Below are positions 1-12,900 of a stretch of 64,000 nt of DNA, in pieces. The notes under the pieces were generated by a model, which was given only the letters and a program-made list of their open reading frames with translations, made no database searches and had not been told where the DNA came from. A program made the translations under genes and the position numbers. Positions within the stretch are counted from its first letter, which is position 1, and each line of letters begins with the position of its first letter. The DNA comes from Rhynchospora pubera (taxonomy: Eukaryota; Streptophyta; Magnoliopsida; Poales; Cyperaceae): positions 21,934,699 through 21,998,698 of the forward strand of contig CM051459.1 of the NCBI GenBank assembly GCA_028095005.1, written 5' to 3'.

Positions 1-2
1 AG

Positions 3-59
3 CAGACCTTTGGAGAATACCTTGACAACATGAATCGGAGATTGGGTCTGAGGATTTAG
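3..59 (+). CDS. possible C-terminal end of an unidentified gene (partial)
   Basis: The first bases stay open in one frame up to a TAG at 57-59 and read QTFGEYLDNMNRRLGLRI. It looks like the tail of a globular protein but I do not recognise the family. The CACTA element starts 48 bases after the stop, so if this is real the transposon sits in the 3' untranslated region of the gene. The frame is only 18 codons and runs off the window edge, so chance is possible. Confidence 0.3.
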   Translation, partial: QTFGEYLDNMNRRLGLRI

Positions 60-107
60 TCATGCTACTGAATTATGTGTAACTAGTCATCATTAATTTT
101 GGTCACT

Positions 108-480
108 CACTACGCGAAATTTTGACTTTTGTAACGGTTAATAAAAAATATCTGTAACGGTACACGAAACGTTACTGTAGCTCCCGTTACAGAATGTCTA
201 ATAACCGTTATAGTATTATGCAAGGGAAATCTGGTATAGATTTTTGGAGAACATGTGTAACGGTTATTAGATAATAACCGTTACAGAAGACTGTAACGGT
301 TATTATCTAATAACCGTTATGGTATTGTGGACGGAACACATTTGGAGAACATATAACGGTTATTAGATAATAACCGTTACATAAGCCAATCTTCTGTAAC
401 GGTTATTACCTAATAACCGTTACAGATAATGTTTATAATTAAAAAAAATGAAATTATAATATTCTGTAACGGTTATTAAA
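108..480. repeat. left subterminal repeat array of the CACTA element
   Basis: This stretch has about seven copies of TGTAACGGTTATTA and its reverse complement. Several are arranged as near-perfect palindromes separated by short spacers such as GATAA. In CACTA elements these repeats bind the transposase. The array ends with AAAGGTCCTTTTTTTT, a string that also precedes the right terminus. Confidence 0.85.
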
Positions 481-817
481 GGTCCTTTTTTTTGTTTCGC
501 CTGTTTGATTGGCTAGCCCAATTTGCTAGCCGAATTGGTACCAAATTGGTACCCAATTTACATTAGATAACACATGCAGCATATTGTTACAATTTCAATC
601 CAGTACTCCAAGAGATGCTTATCTGAACACTCATTAAAGCACGCAACTCTTCATATGAACACTACTGTTACAATTCAAATTAAAGCACGCAACTCTTCAT
701 ATTTTCAGTTTCAAACTCATTTCTACTATAAATGACCAAACTGTAGAACCCCACGCCTTTTCAGTTTCAAACTAATTTCTCACTTCTCCCTCCTATCTCT
801 TTACTCAAAAACCAACC
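481..817 (+). promoter_or_regulatory. 5' region of the first CACTA cargo gene
   Basis: This is non-coding DNA between the subterminal repeats and the ATG at 818. It contains a TATA-like CTATAAATGA at about 727-736, some 85 bp before the ATG, followed by a CT-rich leader. The first 80 bases recur almost unchanged at about 3320-3420, upstream of the second cargo gene. Confidence 0.5.
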
Positions 818-2195
818 ATGGAAAACCTTGATCCCATCAGAGTTGATGAAGACGACATCACTGCTCCGGCCAGTGCAGAGATCACCAAATCCATTGTCAT
901 TCAAACCATGGAAGGTGTAACTTTGCTTGATGTCATGATAGAGATGAGAAGACGCCTCCCTGCAGGACAACACAGAGTGACTACACTCCTAGAAAACCAA
1001 TTTCTCATAATCGGCCCCTCTGAGCAATGGCGCGATGAGATGTTTAGAAAAGGCACTATTGAAATCACATATGGAAACAACATGAGGCGGCCATTTCCCA
1101 TCCTCATTGATCCTCCAAGGGAACTAGACCCCAGAGCAGACAGTGTGAGGCTATGGGTAAGAATTGGTGATCTTCCATTTGGATGGTGCTCATGGTATAG
1201 AGCAAATATCTTTTTCCCTTTTGGTACAGTTTTACATGCTGATGCACCAACATACATGGGTATAGATGCCAGATTTGCTAGAGTTGAAGTATTGGTTGAA
1301 CATAGGGATAGAATACCAGCCTCTCGTGCATTTGAATTACACAGAAGAAATGGAAAAATTGACCTACTTCGGGTTCAGTACGTAGTTGAGGAACCACAAA
1401 TCAGAAACCCACGTCATGAATACATCAAAGTTTTGCCTAGGATTGAATGGTCCCCTTCTGATGAGGCAAGACTGCAAAGTATCAATCCACCTGTTAGGGT
1501 TGATTCTGGCAGTACTACAACCATGCGACAGAGCAAGAGAAAAGCAAAGAAAAAGGCTGCAAAAATCACAACCCCCAATAATACTCAAGCAAAAAAAAGG
1601 AAGATAGATGAGGTCATCCCCTCAATGATTACTAGATCACAAATCAAGGGAGGAAGCAGAACTAAGGAGACAGGAGTTCTCATTGGAGACACCAGGGTAA
1701 TCAAACCTACAAGCTCTAGTTCTAAAGGAAAAGGAGTACAAGAAGATCTTGAGGCACAGTTCAGGAAGGAGATGAAACATGCTAGGAAAGAGAGCCACAG
1801 AGCTCAACATGAGGGCCCAGGGCACACCAGTGGGCCCAGTGTACCCCCTGGGTTCAACCTAAGCTCTCAGGAGACTGATACTGAGGATGAAAAAACTGAC
1901 ACAGAGAGTGACAATACAACCCCTACTGAGGACCAATCAGTCGATGAACTCATGAAGACACCCTCAGAGGAGCCCAGCAAGATGTCATTCTCCTCAGAAG
2001 GTAAATATACATTTAATATACATTTAACTTATTTTGTTTATCCTTGTATAATCTTTACATAAATATACATTTAACTTTTTCAATAATTGCACTGACTTGA
2101 AAACAGACATGGAAAAAACCTTCATGGATTTGGCAAAGAAGCAGGAAGCAGCAAAGAAGAGCAATGGCTCCACTGATGACACATCCTCTACCTAG
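818..2195 (+). CDS. CACTA cargo protein 1, DUF4283-like (423 aa, two exons)
   Basis: Exon 1 is 818-2000 and exon 2 is 2107-2195. The intron starts GTAAAT and ends ACAG, and the joined frame ends at TAG with 423 residues. Residues 30-195 resemble the DUF4283-type domain of plant retroelement-related nucleic-acid-binding proteins: an early FLIIGPSEQWRDEM motif, then RLWVRIGDLPFGW, then FARVEVLVEH. From about residue 235 the protein is basic (KRKAKKKAAK, nuclear-localisation-like), then acidic and low in complexity. No zinc knuckle or transposase motif is visible. The gene lies wholly within the CACTA element, so it is cargo or an element-encoded accessory protein. Family assignment is by motif shape only and function is unknown. 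Confidence 0.65.
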
Positions 2196-3109
2196 ATGCT
2201 GCTGTTTTTTTTACTTCTCAGTTATTTATTTATTTTAAATTCTACAAGCTCTAGTATGTTTGTTGTACTGTTAATATTACTGTTAATGGCAAGAATTGTG
2301 TGAATTGTGTGATGTTTAGATGTATGTTTGTGATGTTTAGATATAGAATCAAGCTTGAAACAATATAAATTGCTCTTGAGTAGAAAGGTTTCTATTGACA
2401 TTTGACATTTGTGGCCAACAGGCAACTTTTTTTTTGTAATTTGGTTCATGCGCATACCAGAGGTCAATAGTACATATGCAAGGAGAAACTCAAAACTTAA
2501 CACACAAAATTCCTTCCTGTACACCTCTGGTATGCAATTGGCAGACACTATTGACCATAGCATTGTTTGTCAGCCTATGTAAATTGCATTGTTTGTCAAC
2601 CTATGTAAATTGCATTGTTTGTCAACCGTAATAATCCTTTGTTATTTGTCAATTAGAACTTAAAAGCAAAAGAAAAAAAATCAGTTAACAAAAATCGCAA
2701 ATATATGAAAAAAGAGGAGTTTATGAAAATACCGAAGAGATATAAAATTATCCAGTCGAAACATGACTTTCGATCCGTTGAATCTGCTGTCCTTCTTGTC
2801 TTTCGATCCGTTGAATCTGCTCTCCTTCTCGTTCTTTCGATCGATCCGTTGAATCTACTCTCGTTCTCATGAAAACCGAAATAAATAAGAAAAAATATGA
2901 AAAAATACGGTTCAAATTTTATGTTTTTTACCTCAAATCTGCTCTCCTTCTTGTTCTCTTTCTAATTATTATTTTTTCAGAATTTTTACAAATTTTTTGC
3001 TATTTTTTGGAGTGAAACAGAAGGGATAAGAGAGATATTTCTTTGGATATCGCAATAAATGAAAAGAAGAGAGAAAGGAATGCGGCTGGGAAGAGACTTA
3101 ACCTAAATA
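2196..3109. other. 3' non-coding part of CACTA unit 1, with short tandem repeats
   Basis: No convincing gene is seen. A 26-bp unit starting CATTGTTTGTCAACCTATG is repeated about 2.5 times at 2561-2627. A unit of about 32 bp containing TTTCGATCCGTTGAATCTGC is repeated three times at about 2767-2866. The end of this stretch (AAGAGGAGTTTATG, then GATCCGTTGAATC, then GTGCGGCTG-like words) has matching words at 23135-23220 before the right terminus, which supports the two-unit structure. Confidence 0.6.
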
Positions 3110-3420
3110 CATAACCTTTCTGTAACGGTTATTTATATATAACCATTACAGACTTAGAGAGATACTGTAACGGTTATTTATACATAACCGTTACAGAAGA
3201 CTGGCTTCTGTAACGATTATTAGGTAATAACCGTTACAGATAATGTTTATAATAAAAAAAATAAAATTATAATATTCTGTAACGGTTATTCCTTAATAAC
3301 CGTTACAGAAGGTCCTTTTTTTGTGTTTCGCCTATTTGATTGGCTAGCCCAATTTGCTAGCCGAATTGGTACCAGATTGGTACCCAATTTACATTAAACA
3401 CATGCAGCATATCACACATA
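3110..3420. repeat. internal fused subterminal repeats (right end of unit 1 joined to left end of unit 2)
   Basis: Inverted TGTAACGGTTATT-type copies recur here, 3 kb inside the element. They are followed by GGTCCTTTTTTTGTGTTTCGCC and then TGATTGGCTAGCCCAATTTG. This matches 385-565 near the left end almost word for word. No CACTA/TAGTG terminus remains at the junction. Confidence 0.75.
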
Positions 3421-3824
3421 TATCAAACATATATATAATCATGCATATCACACAAACAATAAACAAAGTATTTACTTTGCCTCACAAGTATCATCAAATC
3501 AGAATCTCAATATCAGAATCGTACAATTTCAGAATCTCAATATCATTAATAGCTTAGATAGAAGTGCTTGGTTTGTCTTAAATTTGGTCAGAACGTACCT
3601 GAATCATCAATATCAGAATCTCAATATCAGAACGTACCTGAATCAAGTTGTAGTCTTCCGAAGAGGTGCTTGGTTTGTCTTAAATTTGGTCATAATTGTT
3701 AGAGAACTTCTTCAATTCTTCCTTTAATCTCTTTGCCTTCTCCTCTCCCTCCCTTATCTATTAATACTCAATCCCCTCTTGCTGCCTCTTCCACTTCTCC
3801 TCCTTTTTAGTTCTTTCTTCAGAT
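3421..3824 (+). promoter_or_regulatory. 5' region of the second CACTA cargo gene
   Basis: This is non-coding. It holds repeated words such as ATCAGAATCTCAATATCAG (several copies at about 3496-3630) and GTGCTTGGTTTGTCTTAAAT (two copies, about 3562 and 3667). A CT-rich leader runs up to the ATG at 3825. Confidence 0.5.
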
Positions 3825-3977
3825 ATGGCTTTCAATCATGATTGGCAATTTGTGCCTATGAACAGTGCTGCTGAGTTTGAAGATCTCAGACCTGATCATT
3901 TAAATGTGTTTTACTCTCCTTTACAAGATCTTGACCCTGAAAATGAAGTTCTGCACAGAGCGGCGATTGTTACTTTC

Positions 3978-5579
3978 TGATGGTGATTTTCTTGCTTTAG
4001 AATTATACCCTATTTTACTCAAATTTGTATCGCAAGCGTACGATAATTGTCTAAGTATTTAGGGGTCGAACCACAAGGACGGATATTAGATAGCTAAGTT
4101 TCAATTTTACTTAATCTACTAAACTAGAGGGTTGCAAGATTGTTGAGTTTGGTGTCAAGATTAACAACTTAATGAAGTAAATATTAAATAAAACAGAATA
4201 CAGTAAAGATGGATTAATTGGCTAATTAGGAGTTAGGGGCTTAAGGCATGCTAATTCTTTCAGTTTATTCCAGTCCTAGCGGCCCGCTGGCTTTCGTAGC
4301 GGCCCGCTAAAGTGGACTCAGGTCGCTTGACAGATCAGCTGGTCGCTGGCTACTTGGCGGGCATAGACCACCTCGCTGGTTCACTCAGCGGCCCGCTGGT
4401 GTCAAGCTGAGACTATTACTTAGTTGATTTAAATGCTGCTTTGTGTATAGAGTTGGGTTTTTGTTGAAGTGCTGCAAATCAAACTCTCGTTTTGTTTCTG
4501 GAATTCAATTCAACTAACTTCAAATCTATCAAGTAGAACTAAACTTCAACTTTCGTTTCGTGGTCTAGTTTCTACGGGTTCATACCTTTCTAACCTATGA
4601 ATTCTTACGCTTTCGCTGTTAGAAAAGACTTATAACTCGCGTTAGTTAGCCTTGGTTTAATCTTTCGATTATAAACCTTCAAGTTAACACAATTGGTATT
4701 AATTTCTTAGAGAAGTTTGGACTTAACTATCTATCTAATCAAGCAAGGCCTATACTTGATGGATACAAGCAAACTAACCTAAGCAATTAATTCCAATCAG
4801 ATAAGCAATTAAAGAAAGGAAATAAAACACAACATGCAACTAAGAAATCAACTAAATAACAATATCAATTCATAAACTAAAGGTTCACTGCCATGGCCCC
4901 TAAAAAGGTATCTACTCGCGATAAAACATCAAACAGAACATCCAAGTATCAAAGAGAAAAGAAAACATAAGAAAGAAATAAAGTTACAACAGGAGAGCAA
5001 CTTGATCCCTTCCTTTCTGTCTTCTGCTACTCGACAGCGGCCCGCAGATGTCTCTGGCGACCCGCTAGACCTGTGCAGAATCGTTCTCCCTTCACCCAGA
5101 AATATTTCCTCTAGTTTTGCCGACCCCTCTGTCTTCAACGCTTCTTCCTTATATAACATGCATTGGCGGTTCCCTAATGGTGGAGGTCGTGCAAGTAGAG
5201 ACTCTAAATTTGGCTCAGACAGTTATGGAGAAGATAGCAAATCTGGCTGGCTATTTTTGTCTGTCGGTTAACATCTTCCAGCGGCCCGCTGCTGCATCTA
5301 GCGACCCGCTGAAGTCTCCTAAATCGCCAGACAAAATCTGCTACCCGCTGCCTCACTGTGGGTCGCTGGTGAGATCTGTGGGTCGCAGGTCTAGTCTGAA
5401 ATCGCTCCAAATGTCGAGTCGAGTATCCACATCGCGTAGATCCTATACAAAATGAAGCAACCATGGCAGTACCTAGCTTCTAACCTAAATTAACCATTAA
5501 ACATTAGAGAAAAACACATAAAATCAAGAAATTAAGACCTATAAATGGTTGAATTATTAGGTATAAAAACCATTTATCA
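3978..5579 (-). repeat. 3' LTR of the Athila element
   Basis: It begins TGATGGTG and ends TTTATCA on the plus strand and is 1602 bp, matching the other LTR in length. It contains about ten copies of the GCGGCCCGCTGG-type motif. The region near the outer end with TCGCAAGCGTACGATAATTG and GGGGTCGAACCACAAGGACG is typical of Athila/Tat-type LTRs. Small open frames inside it are fortuitous. Confidence 0.95.
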
Positions 5580-5592
5580 AACCCCCCAAGCT
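5580..5592 (-). promoter_or_regulatory. polypurine tract of the Athila element
   Basis: On the sense (minus) strand the bases directly before the 3' LTR read GCTTGGGGGGTT, a G-rich purine run as needed to prime plus-strand DNA. A second similar tract (GCTTGGGGGGGGGTTA-like) lies upstream at about 7043-7058, at the start of the long non-coding region. Confidence 0.8.
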
Positions 5593-7138
5593 TAGCATTT
5601 GTTTGTCCCCAAGCAAAGTCCTATGTTCTAGTTTTGGTTTTCAGGGCTTAATTTCAATCAACTATATGTTCCTCAACAAGACAAAAGTCAATTCATGTGC
5701 TAACTAAACAAGACTTGAGCAATTTCAATCAATTAATAAACAACTAAAATCCAATTTCCTTTGTTCTCATGTCATTAACTAACTATTCATGCAGCTAGGA
5801 TATTTGCAATAATTTTTCATGACTTATCTCATCAATTCCTAAGTTTATCGTCTCATCAAGGTTAAAATCGATTAAGCTAGCAATTGAAACAGGATCTAAC
5901 CCTACTAACATAAACAACCAATCCAACCAATTCATTTCACAACCAGGTCTTTGAGCCTTTTAACCATTCAATTTTTGAAAACACATTGGAATAAGTCTAA
6001 AGTGGGGCGGAAATAAGGGTACAACTCCCCACCCAACCTATTCCAAAGTTTTTGGGTTAGACTTTTATCCTTCTCTCGGGGCTAAGAGATCTTCCCGCGG
6101 TGGGGAGGTCAGCCAAATTATGGTGGATTTATTTTCGAGATTTTTCTCGTTTATTTATTTTTATTTTTTTTATTTTTTAATTTTTTTTTTTTATTTTATT
6201 TTATTTTTTTTATGTCATGAGCCTTTCTGTTTTTACTCATGAGTTATGGAAGTTCTTCTATCCACCATAATCTATAGCTTCCCGCAATGTCCATGGCATT
6301 GCACGCTTTTTAGTTCCCCTTTCCTTTTGTGAATTCATGCCTTTTGTCTCAAGATGAGACACATGTTTTTATACATCTTCGACTTTTAATTATTCTGAAA
6401 ACAATGGTCAAAATTCCTTAGACCTAGTGATCATTCCTTGGTTGTCATGTCTTTATGTTACTAAAGTTGATCTTCATGAATTTATCAATTTGAGGTGGCT
6501 ACCGCTTCAAATGTTTTGATTAACCAATTAACCTATCTAATTCAGCAAACTTAGGTTCCGTTGAGATACTTCATGAAAAGCTATTACTCCTATCTTAGTC
6601 ACATTTGAGTTAGTTAAATCGAAAGATATTCAAAATTCAATCCTTTAATATTTCTCAAGATTGCTCAATTCCTTGTTTAACTAGTTCAGAATAACTTCTT
6701 GACTCTCCTAAATATGCAAGATGTCATTAATTATGCAATTATTTACAAAACTAGATGAAAATGCATGAAAAATTCTCAAGTTCTGGTTAAACCAGCGGGC
6801 CGCTGGTGATGTCTGCTACCCGCTGCCTTAGCAGCGAGCTCAAGAGTCTGGGCTGTGACCCACTGAATTTCCATACTCGAGATTTTTCTAAGTCCTGCCA
6901 CACTGATATCTGCGACCCGCTGGTAGGGACTGCGGTCCGCTGATATCATTGCAAACAGAGACTAAAATGCATGAATGCAAATTCCTAACCTATAATAATC
7001 TAACTAATTAGCAGTCCTAACTGGAAGTTTTCAATTTCTCTAACCCCCCCCCAAGCTTAATTCATGGCTCTGTCCCTAGGGCCATTAATTACTTAAGGAA
7101 AGAAAATATAGAGGAATTAGAAAACTTACAAACTTGGC
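5593..7138 (-). other. non-coding region between the env-position ORF and the 3' LTR of the Athila element
   Basis: No open frame with coding character is present. A T-rich low-complexity tract lies at about 6130-6215. Copies of the GC-rich motif cluster at about 6793-6945. Long 3' non-coding regions are usual in Athila elements. Confidence 0.7.
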
Positions 7139-8898
7139 TCAGTCTTCGTGAGGTGGTGGTGGAGGTGGTTCTGGCACCCCGAAGATATGATCCGCGAAGC
7201 GCTGCATTATCGCTCTTTGTTCATTCCTCCAACTCCTTGCCTCTTCAATTTCGGCATCTAGCTTCGCCTCAAGGCGCTCATAGTCCGCGGAGAGATTCCA
7301 CCGTGCAATGTGGATGTCGTGAAGCATATCCGCGATGCCTGGGACATCAGGTGTGGCCGTCCCCTGGTAGAAGTCCTCCCTTCCCCACTCTGCTTGGCTT
7401 CCTGGCCCAAATGTGCGGGCCGCTGGTTCTGACTGCGACCCGCTGGCGTGAAAATAGGCTTCTTCATGCTGGGTCGCTGGTTCTTCCTGTGGGCCGCTGG
7501 TCCTGGGTTGAGGCTCTGGAGTTGGCACCGGCGGAGCCAAAACTCCGCTCCGGACTAGAAGATAGTCCCCGGAGCGCATCTGGCCTATTCTGAATGTAAT
7601 GGGGATATCCAGGCGATAATCCCCCACCACATAGCGTGTTTCCCGCGGCGTTTTCTTCACATGTCCCATGGATGCAAGGAGCTCCATGTTGAGGCGTTCG
7701 GGCCCGGCACTTTGCTTCATGCGGAAGCTTGCTACGCCCACGTTCTTGGCCAGGTGCGTGACAAGCCCCCCAATTGTAATCTGCCCTTGCCCCGTAAGCT
7801 TGTTGCGGACAATTGTGTCGTGCCAATGCTTGAGCATGCTCCGCGCCAAGTTTTGATGTTGAGAGTTGCCGCGGCGGAGCATTTGGCACAACACCGAGGT
7901 CTCTCCCACATTAGCCTTAGCCCCTGATTCTCCTCTCGCAAAGATGGTGAGAGATAAAGCCCGTTGGATGAATCGGATCACGGGCATTTGGATGTCCACG
8001 CTTTTTCTCTCCTTTGGGGCCTTCAATCCCGTGATTTTTTCCCAAAATCCTTCATCAATGTCCTTGACATCTAGTCCGCCTCGCCTCAAGCCAAAAATAT
8101 CGGCTATCTCGCTCTCATATCGGGCATAACGGACCCCATGGAATTGCCATGAGGCCACGAACTCCCCTTTCTCTTTATCCACTCGAGGCGGAGTGTGCAA
8201 AGGAACTCCATAGTGAGGCGGGTGTAAGCGGGCTCCACTATCTCCCAAAATGCCCTCGTGATCCCGGCATTTTCAGTCAAAGCATAGAAGTCCTCCTCTA
8301 TGCCGAGATCTTTGAGCACTCGAGGGTCTAGAAAACGAGTGTTCTCCATCTTCTTAATCTTGAGGCGCTCATAACGGGCCTTGCACTCGGCCTTAAGAAA
8401 ACGGGGCGGGTTATCCCCGAGCTCCTCCTCCGCTGTCCGTGATTTCCTTGCTGCCCGAGTAGTGGTTTCAACCACGTCCGGGTCTACTTCCATTCTATCC
8501 TCTTCTTCTTCTCTCCTTCTCCTTTTCTCTTGCCTATATTCCACTTCATAGTCACTCCCAGAGGCACTTTCTTCTTCTCCTTCCTTTTCACTCTCACTCT
8601 CCTCCTCTTCTCCACTCTCACTATTCTCCTCCTCTTCTCCATCCCCTTCTTCATCATCCTCAGTTCCCTCATCCACTGGAGCTTTACCTTTGTCATCAAT
8701 TGGCTGGACTTGCTCCTCCTCATTCTCAGTCCCTTCATCCCCAAATATTTCCCTTTCCGCTTCGTCAAAGTTCGGGGGCGACTCCTCCCTCCTTGGAGGA
8801 GGTGACTCTCTCCTTGGAGGTTGAGAAGAGCCACTCCCAGAGCCTCCCAACAACAATCTCACTGCTCTGGCTCCTCTTTTGAACACTTTAGGAGCCAT
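7139..8898 (-). pseudogene. Athila env-position ORF, frameshifted
   Basis: Two overlapping frames lie between pol and the 3' LTR: 8898-8104 (starts MAPKVFKRG) and 8248-7139 (ends with a proline run). The first has a long acidic, Glu/Ser-rich segment and then ordinary sequence ending near EFLCTLRLEW. The second carries on a globular domain from about KGEFVASWQFHGVRYARY. The switch falls around 8180-8150, so a single indel has probably broken one ORF of about 600 codons. Athila elements carry an ORF at this position, sometimes called env-like. I see no clear signal peptide or membrane segment here, so an envelope role is not supported. Near the C-terminus the GC-rich element motif is translated into Pro/Ala/Thr-rich segments. 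Confidence 0.7.
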
Positions 8899-9922
8899 CT
8901 GAAGAGGTTTCGGCTTGGTTTCGGATGAATTGGTTGGGTTCTGTCACAATTTTTACCCAGTATCAACGGGTCGCAGGCGGTTTTGGCGGGTCGCTGGTAT
9001 TGGGTTTTGCTGAGGTTTTAGCTTGGCAAAATAGTTTCAGCGGGCCGCTGGAATAATCTAGCGGGTCGCTGGTACTGGCTGAGAGGTGGTTAAGGGGGAC
9101 CAGAATTGGGGTTTTCCGATGGGGACCAGTGTGGTACCGTTTGGTTTGGGTTTTTGGGTCTTTGTACCAGTTCTAATTGAATTTGAGGGTTTGCAATGAG
9201 ATGTTACCTTAGCCTAGTGGAGAATGTGCCTTAGTACGTCGAATTACGGGTTTGAGACGAAGAATCGACGCGTGGAATGCGATGAGTCGATGGAGAGGAT
9301 CTTCTCTTTCGGCTCTGGCGAAGTGGAGGTGCTCGTGGGGCGCAGAATGGTGGAATATGCTGGTGTAAGGTTTGGGTCGCAAGAGAAGAAGAGTAGGGGT
9401 CGAACTGCTGTGTTTGAGGAGACGGAATGGTGAAAAGTCAGAAACACCCTTGATAACCGTCAGATTTTGAATTTCAGTCCTTTTCAGCGGGCCGCAGGTT
9501 GTATCAGCGGGTCGCTCCTCTCCCCCCAAGTTTTGCCTTGAGCAGCGGGTCGCATGATGCCTGGCGGGTCGCTGCAACGTCCTGCGGGTCGCTGGCTGTA
9601 TCGCAGATGGGCAAGAAAAACTGAGAATTAAGACAAGTCACATTGAAAACTTTCTCTCCCCTTTTTTTTATTTTTGTATTTTTCTAATTTTTTTGTAGTT
9701 TTTATTTTTCTAATTTTTTTGAATTATGTCGGGTTTACTGACTGAAAATAAATAAAATGAATTTAAAAACCCTTGGGTTGCCTCCCAAGAAGCGCTCGTT
9801 TAAGGTCTCGAGCTCGACCCCTCATATCTACGTCTCGCTAGGTGTCGGGGTAACGAAGCGTATGACTCCCGCATCGTCCTTCCTCGACACATCCTCCATA
9901 TAAAGCTTGAGACGTTGGCCAT
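8899..9922 (-). other. spacer between gag-pol and the env-position ORF of the Athila element
   Basis: No coding region is apparent. It is rich in the GCGGGTCGCTGG-type motif (about 8967, 8985, 9040, 9060, 9486, 9505, 9544, 9563, 9583). The low-complexity part at about 9660-9730 is T-rich on the plus strand. Confidence 0.7.
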
Positions 9923-12900
9923 TCACTTGAAGCTTCCATGAGCCTCGCTCCAAATTTCAACCGCTCCAAACGGATAAACCTTCTTAACCTTGAATGGGCC
10001 TGACCATCGTGACCGTAACTTGCCCGGAAATAGCTTCAACCTTGAGTTGAACAAAAGAACTAAATCACCTTCCTTGAATTCTCTCCTCAAAATGCGCTTA
10101 TCATGCCATCGCTTGGTTCGTTCCTTGTACATTCTTGCATTCTCATAAGCATTCAAACGGATCTCATCCAACTCATGCAACTCCAAAACCCTTTTTTCTC
10201 CAGCTTCTTTGTAATCAAAGTTGATTGCCCGTGTGGCCCAATATGCCTTGTGCTCCAATTCGACGGGTAGGTGGCATGCCTTGCCATATATCAACTTGAA
10301 AGGGCTCATGCCAATAGGGGTCTTGTAAGCGGTTCGGTACGCCCATAAAGCATCATCTAACTTGAGGGCCCAATCCTTTCTTGATCTTCCAACCGTTTTT
10401 TGCAAAATGTTCTTGATCTCACGGTTAGAAATCTCGACTTGGCCACTAGTTTGAGGATGGTAGGGGGTAGCCACCCTATGGTTGACTCCATGTTTCTTCA
10501 ATAAGTTTTCGAACTGGCGGTTGATGAAATGCCTTCCCCCGTCGCTTATCACAACTTTAGGAACTCCAAATCTTGGAAAGATGACCTTGGAGAACAACTT
10601 TCTCACCGCTTCCGAATCGGCCTTCTTGCATGCTACCGCTTCAACCCATTTGGAGACATAATCCACTGCTACAAGGATGTACTCAAAACCATAAGATGAC
10701 GGGAATGGTCCCATGAAGTCTATCCCCCACACATCAAACACCTCCACTTCCAAAATTGGATTTAAAGGCATCTCATGTCTACTTGAAATGTTACCCATCC
10801 TTTGGCATTGATCACATGTGAGCACAAAAGCGCGGGCGTCCTTGAAGATCGATGGCCAGTAGAATCCTGCTTGAAGTATCTTTGTGGCTGTTTTTGAGTG
10901 AGAAGCATGACCTCCATAACTTGATGAGTGGCAATGGGCAAGAATGTCGCTTATCTCCTCATGTGGAACACACCTTCGAAACATTCCATCCACTCCAAGC
11001 CTCCACAAAATTGGGTCTTCCCAGAAGTAGAACTTGACATCTGAAAGAAACTTCTTCTTCTGTTGATATGTCTGCTCTGGGGGTAGAACACCGGTGGCCA
11101 AATAGTTAGCAAAGTCAGCAAACCATGGGGGTCGCCCAGTTTTAGCGAGTCGCAGGGTTTCCCAGCGGGTCGCAGGTGTTGGGGTGCTCCGCAGGTCAGA
11201 CTGGCGGGTCGCTTCCATCTGGTCGACTCGCAGGGTCAGGCTGCGGGTCGCTGGTATTGGGCTGACTGCCATCAAATGCTCATCTGGGAAGCTCTCATTG
11301 ATCGGTTTCGGTTGGGGTTCATCCCATCTGAGTCTGGATAGGTGGTCTGCAACTGAGTTCTCTGTTCCCTTCTTGTCGCGAATCTCTAAATCGAATTCCT
11401 GTAGGAGAAGGACCCAACGAATGAGGCGTGGTTTGGCGTCCTTCTTACTCATGAGGTATTTAAGAGCCGAATGATCCGTATACACAACCACTTTGGATCC
11501 GACCAGGTAGGGCCGAAACTTGTCCAGAGCAAAGACCACTGCTAGCAACTCCTTCTCGGTAGTGGTGTAATTGATTTGAGCTTCATCTAGCACCTTACTC
11601 GCATAGTAGATAACACATGGTTTCTTGTCCTTGCGTTGTCCAAGCACCGCTCCTACGGCATAGTCGCTTGCATCGCACATCAACTCGAATGGCTGATTCC
11701 AATCCGGTGGCTGTAATACGGGTGCGGTGACCAATGCTTCTTTCAACCTACAAAAGGCATCAACACAATTTGAGTCAAATTCGAAATCAACGTCTTTCAT
11801 TGTCAAATTAGTCAATGGTTTTGCAATTTTAGAGAAGTCTTTGATAAATCTCCGATAAAACCCGGCATGTCCAAGGAAGCTCCGTACGTCCTTCACGCAA
11901 GTTGGGTTCTTCATCTTCTCTATGACCTCCACTTTGGCCTTGTCCACCGATATGCCTTTGGATGAGACATTGTGACCAAGCACCACGCCATCTTGTACCA
12001 TGAAATGACATTTCTCCCAATTGAGCACCAAGTTGACCTCCTCGCATCGCTTCAAGATCTTCGACAAATTGGCTAAGCAATGGTCAAATGAGGTGCCATA
12101 GACCGAGAAGTCATCCATAAAAATTTCCATATCCTTCTCAATGAAATCGGAGAAGATAGCCATCATAGCCCTTTGAAATGTAGCGGGCGCATTACAAAGT
12201 CCAAAGGGCATCCTCCTATAAGCATAGGTTCCATATGGGCATGTGAAAGTCGTATTCTCCTGGTCACTTGGGTGGATTGGAATTTGAAAGAATCCGGAAT
12301 AGCCATCCAAGTAGCAAAAATAAGAGTGATTGGCGAGACGCTCCAACAATTGGTCCACGAAAGGCAAAGGAAAATGATCTTTACGCGTGGCGGTGTTGAG
12401 CTTGCGGTAGTCTATGCACATCCTCCACCCCGTCACTACCCGTGTTTGGATCAACTCATCATTCTCGGTCTTCATCACCGTGGTTCCTCCTTTCTTGGGC
12501 ACAACGTGGACCAGGCTTACCCATTCACTATCGGAAATCGGATAGATTATACCCGCATCCAGTAGCTTCAACACTTCTTTCTTGACAACTTCTCTCAGGT
12601 TTGGATTTAGCCTTCTTTGGTGTTCAACTGAGGGTTTGTGTCCATCTTCAAGCAATATCCGATGTGTGCAAACCTTTGGGTCGAGACCCTTGAGATCATC
12701 GATGGAATAGCCAATTGCCCTCCTATGTGCTCTTAATTCCTTCAAGAGCTTCTCCGTCTGCTCCTCATCAAGCTCTGCATTGACTATCACGGGATAGGTC
12801 TGGTCTGGGCCCAGGTATTCGTACCTTAGGCTGTCCGGCAATTGTTTCAGCTCCAGCTTTGGTGGCTCTGGCTCCTGGTCTGAGCGGACCGCAGGTATTC

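Noticed and set aside
4929..5464. Open frames of 76-112 codons on both strands, repeated at 16822-17357.
   Set aside because: They lie inside the two Athila LTRs and have no recognisable domain.
7139..8248. Reading the env-position ORF as a true envelope protein.
   Set aside because: No signal peptide, fusion peptide or membrane anchor is visible; only its position supports the name.
8484..8834. Long frames opposite or overlapping the acidic part of the env-position ORF.
   Set aside because: They are shadows produced by the repetitive GAA/GAG-rich sequence.
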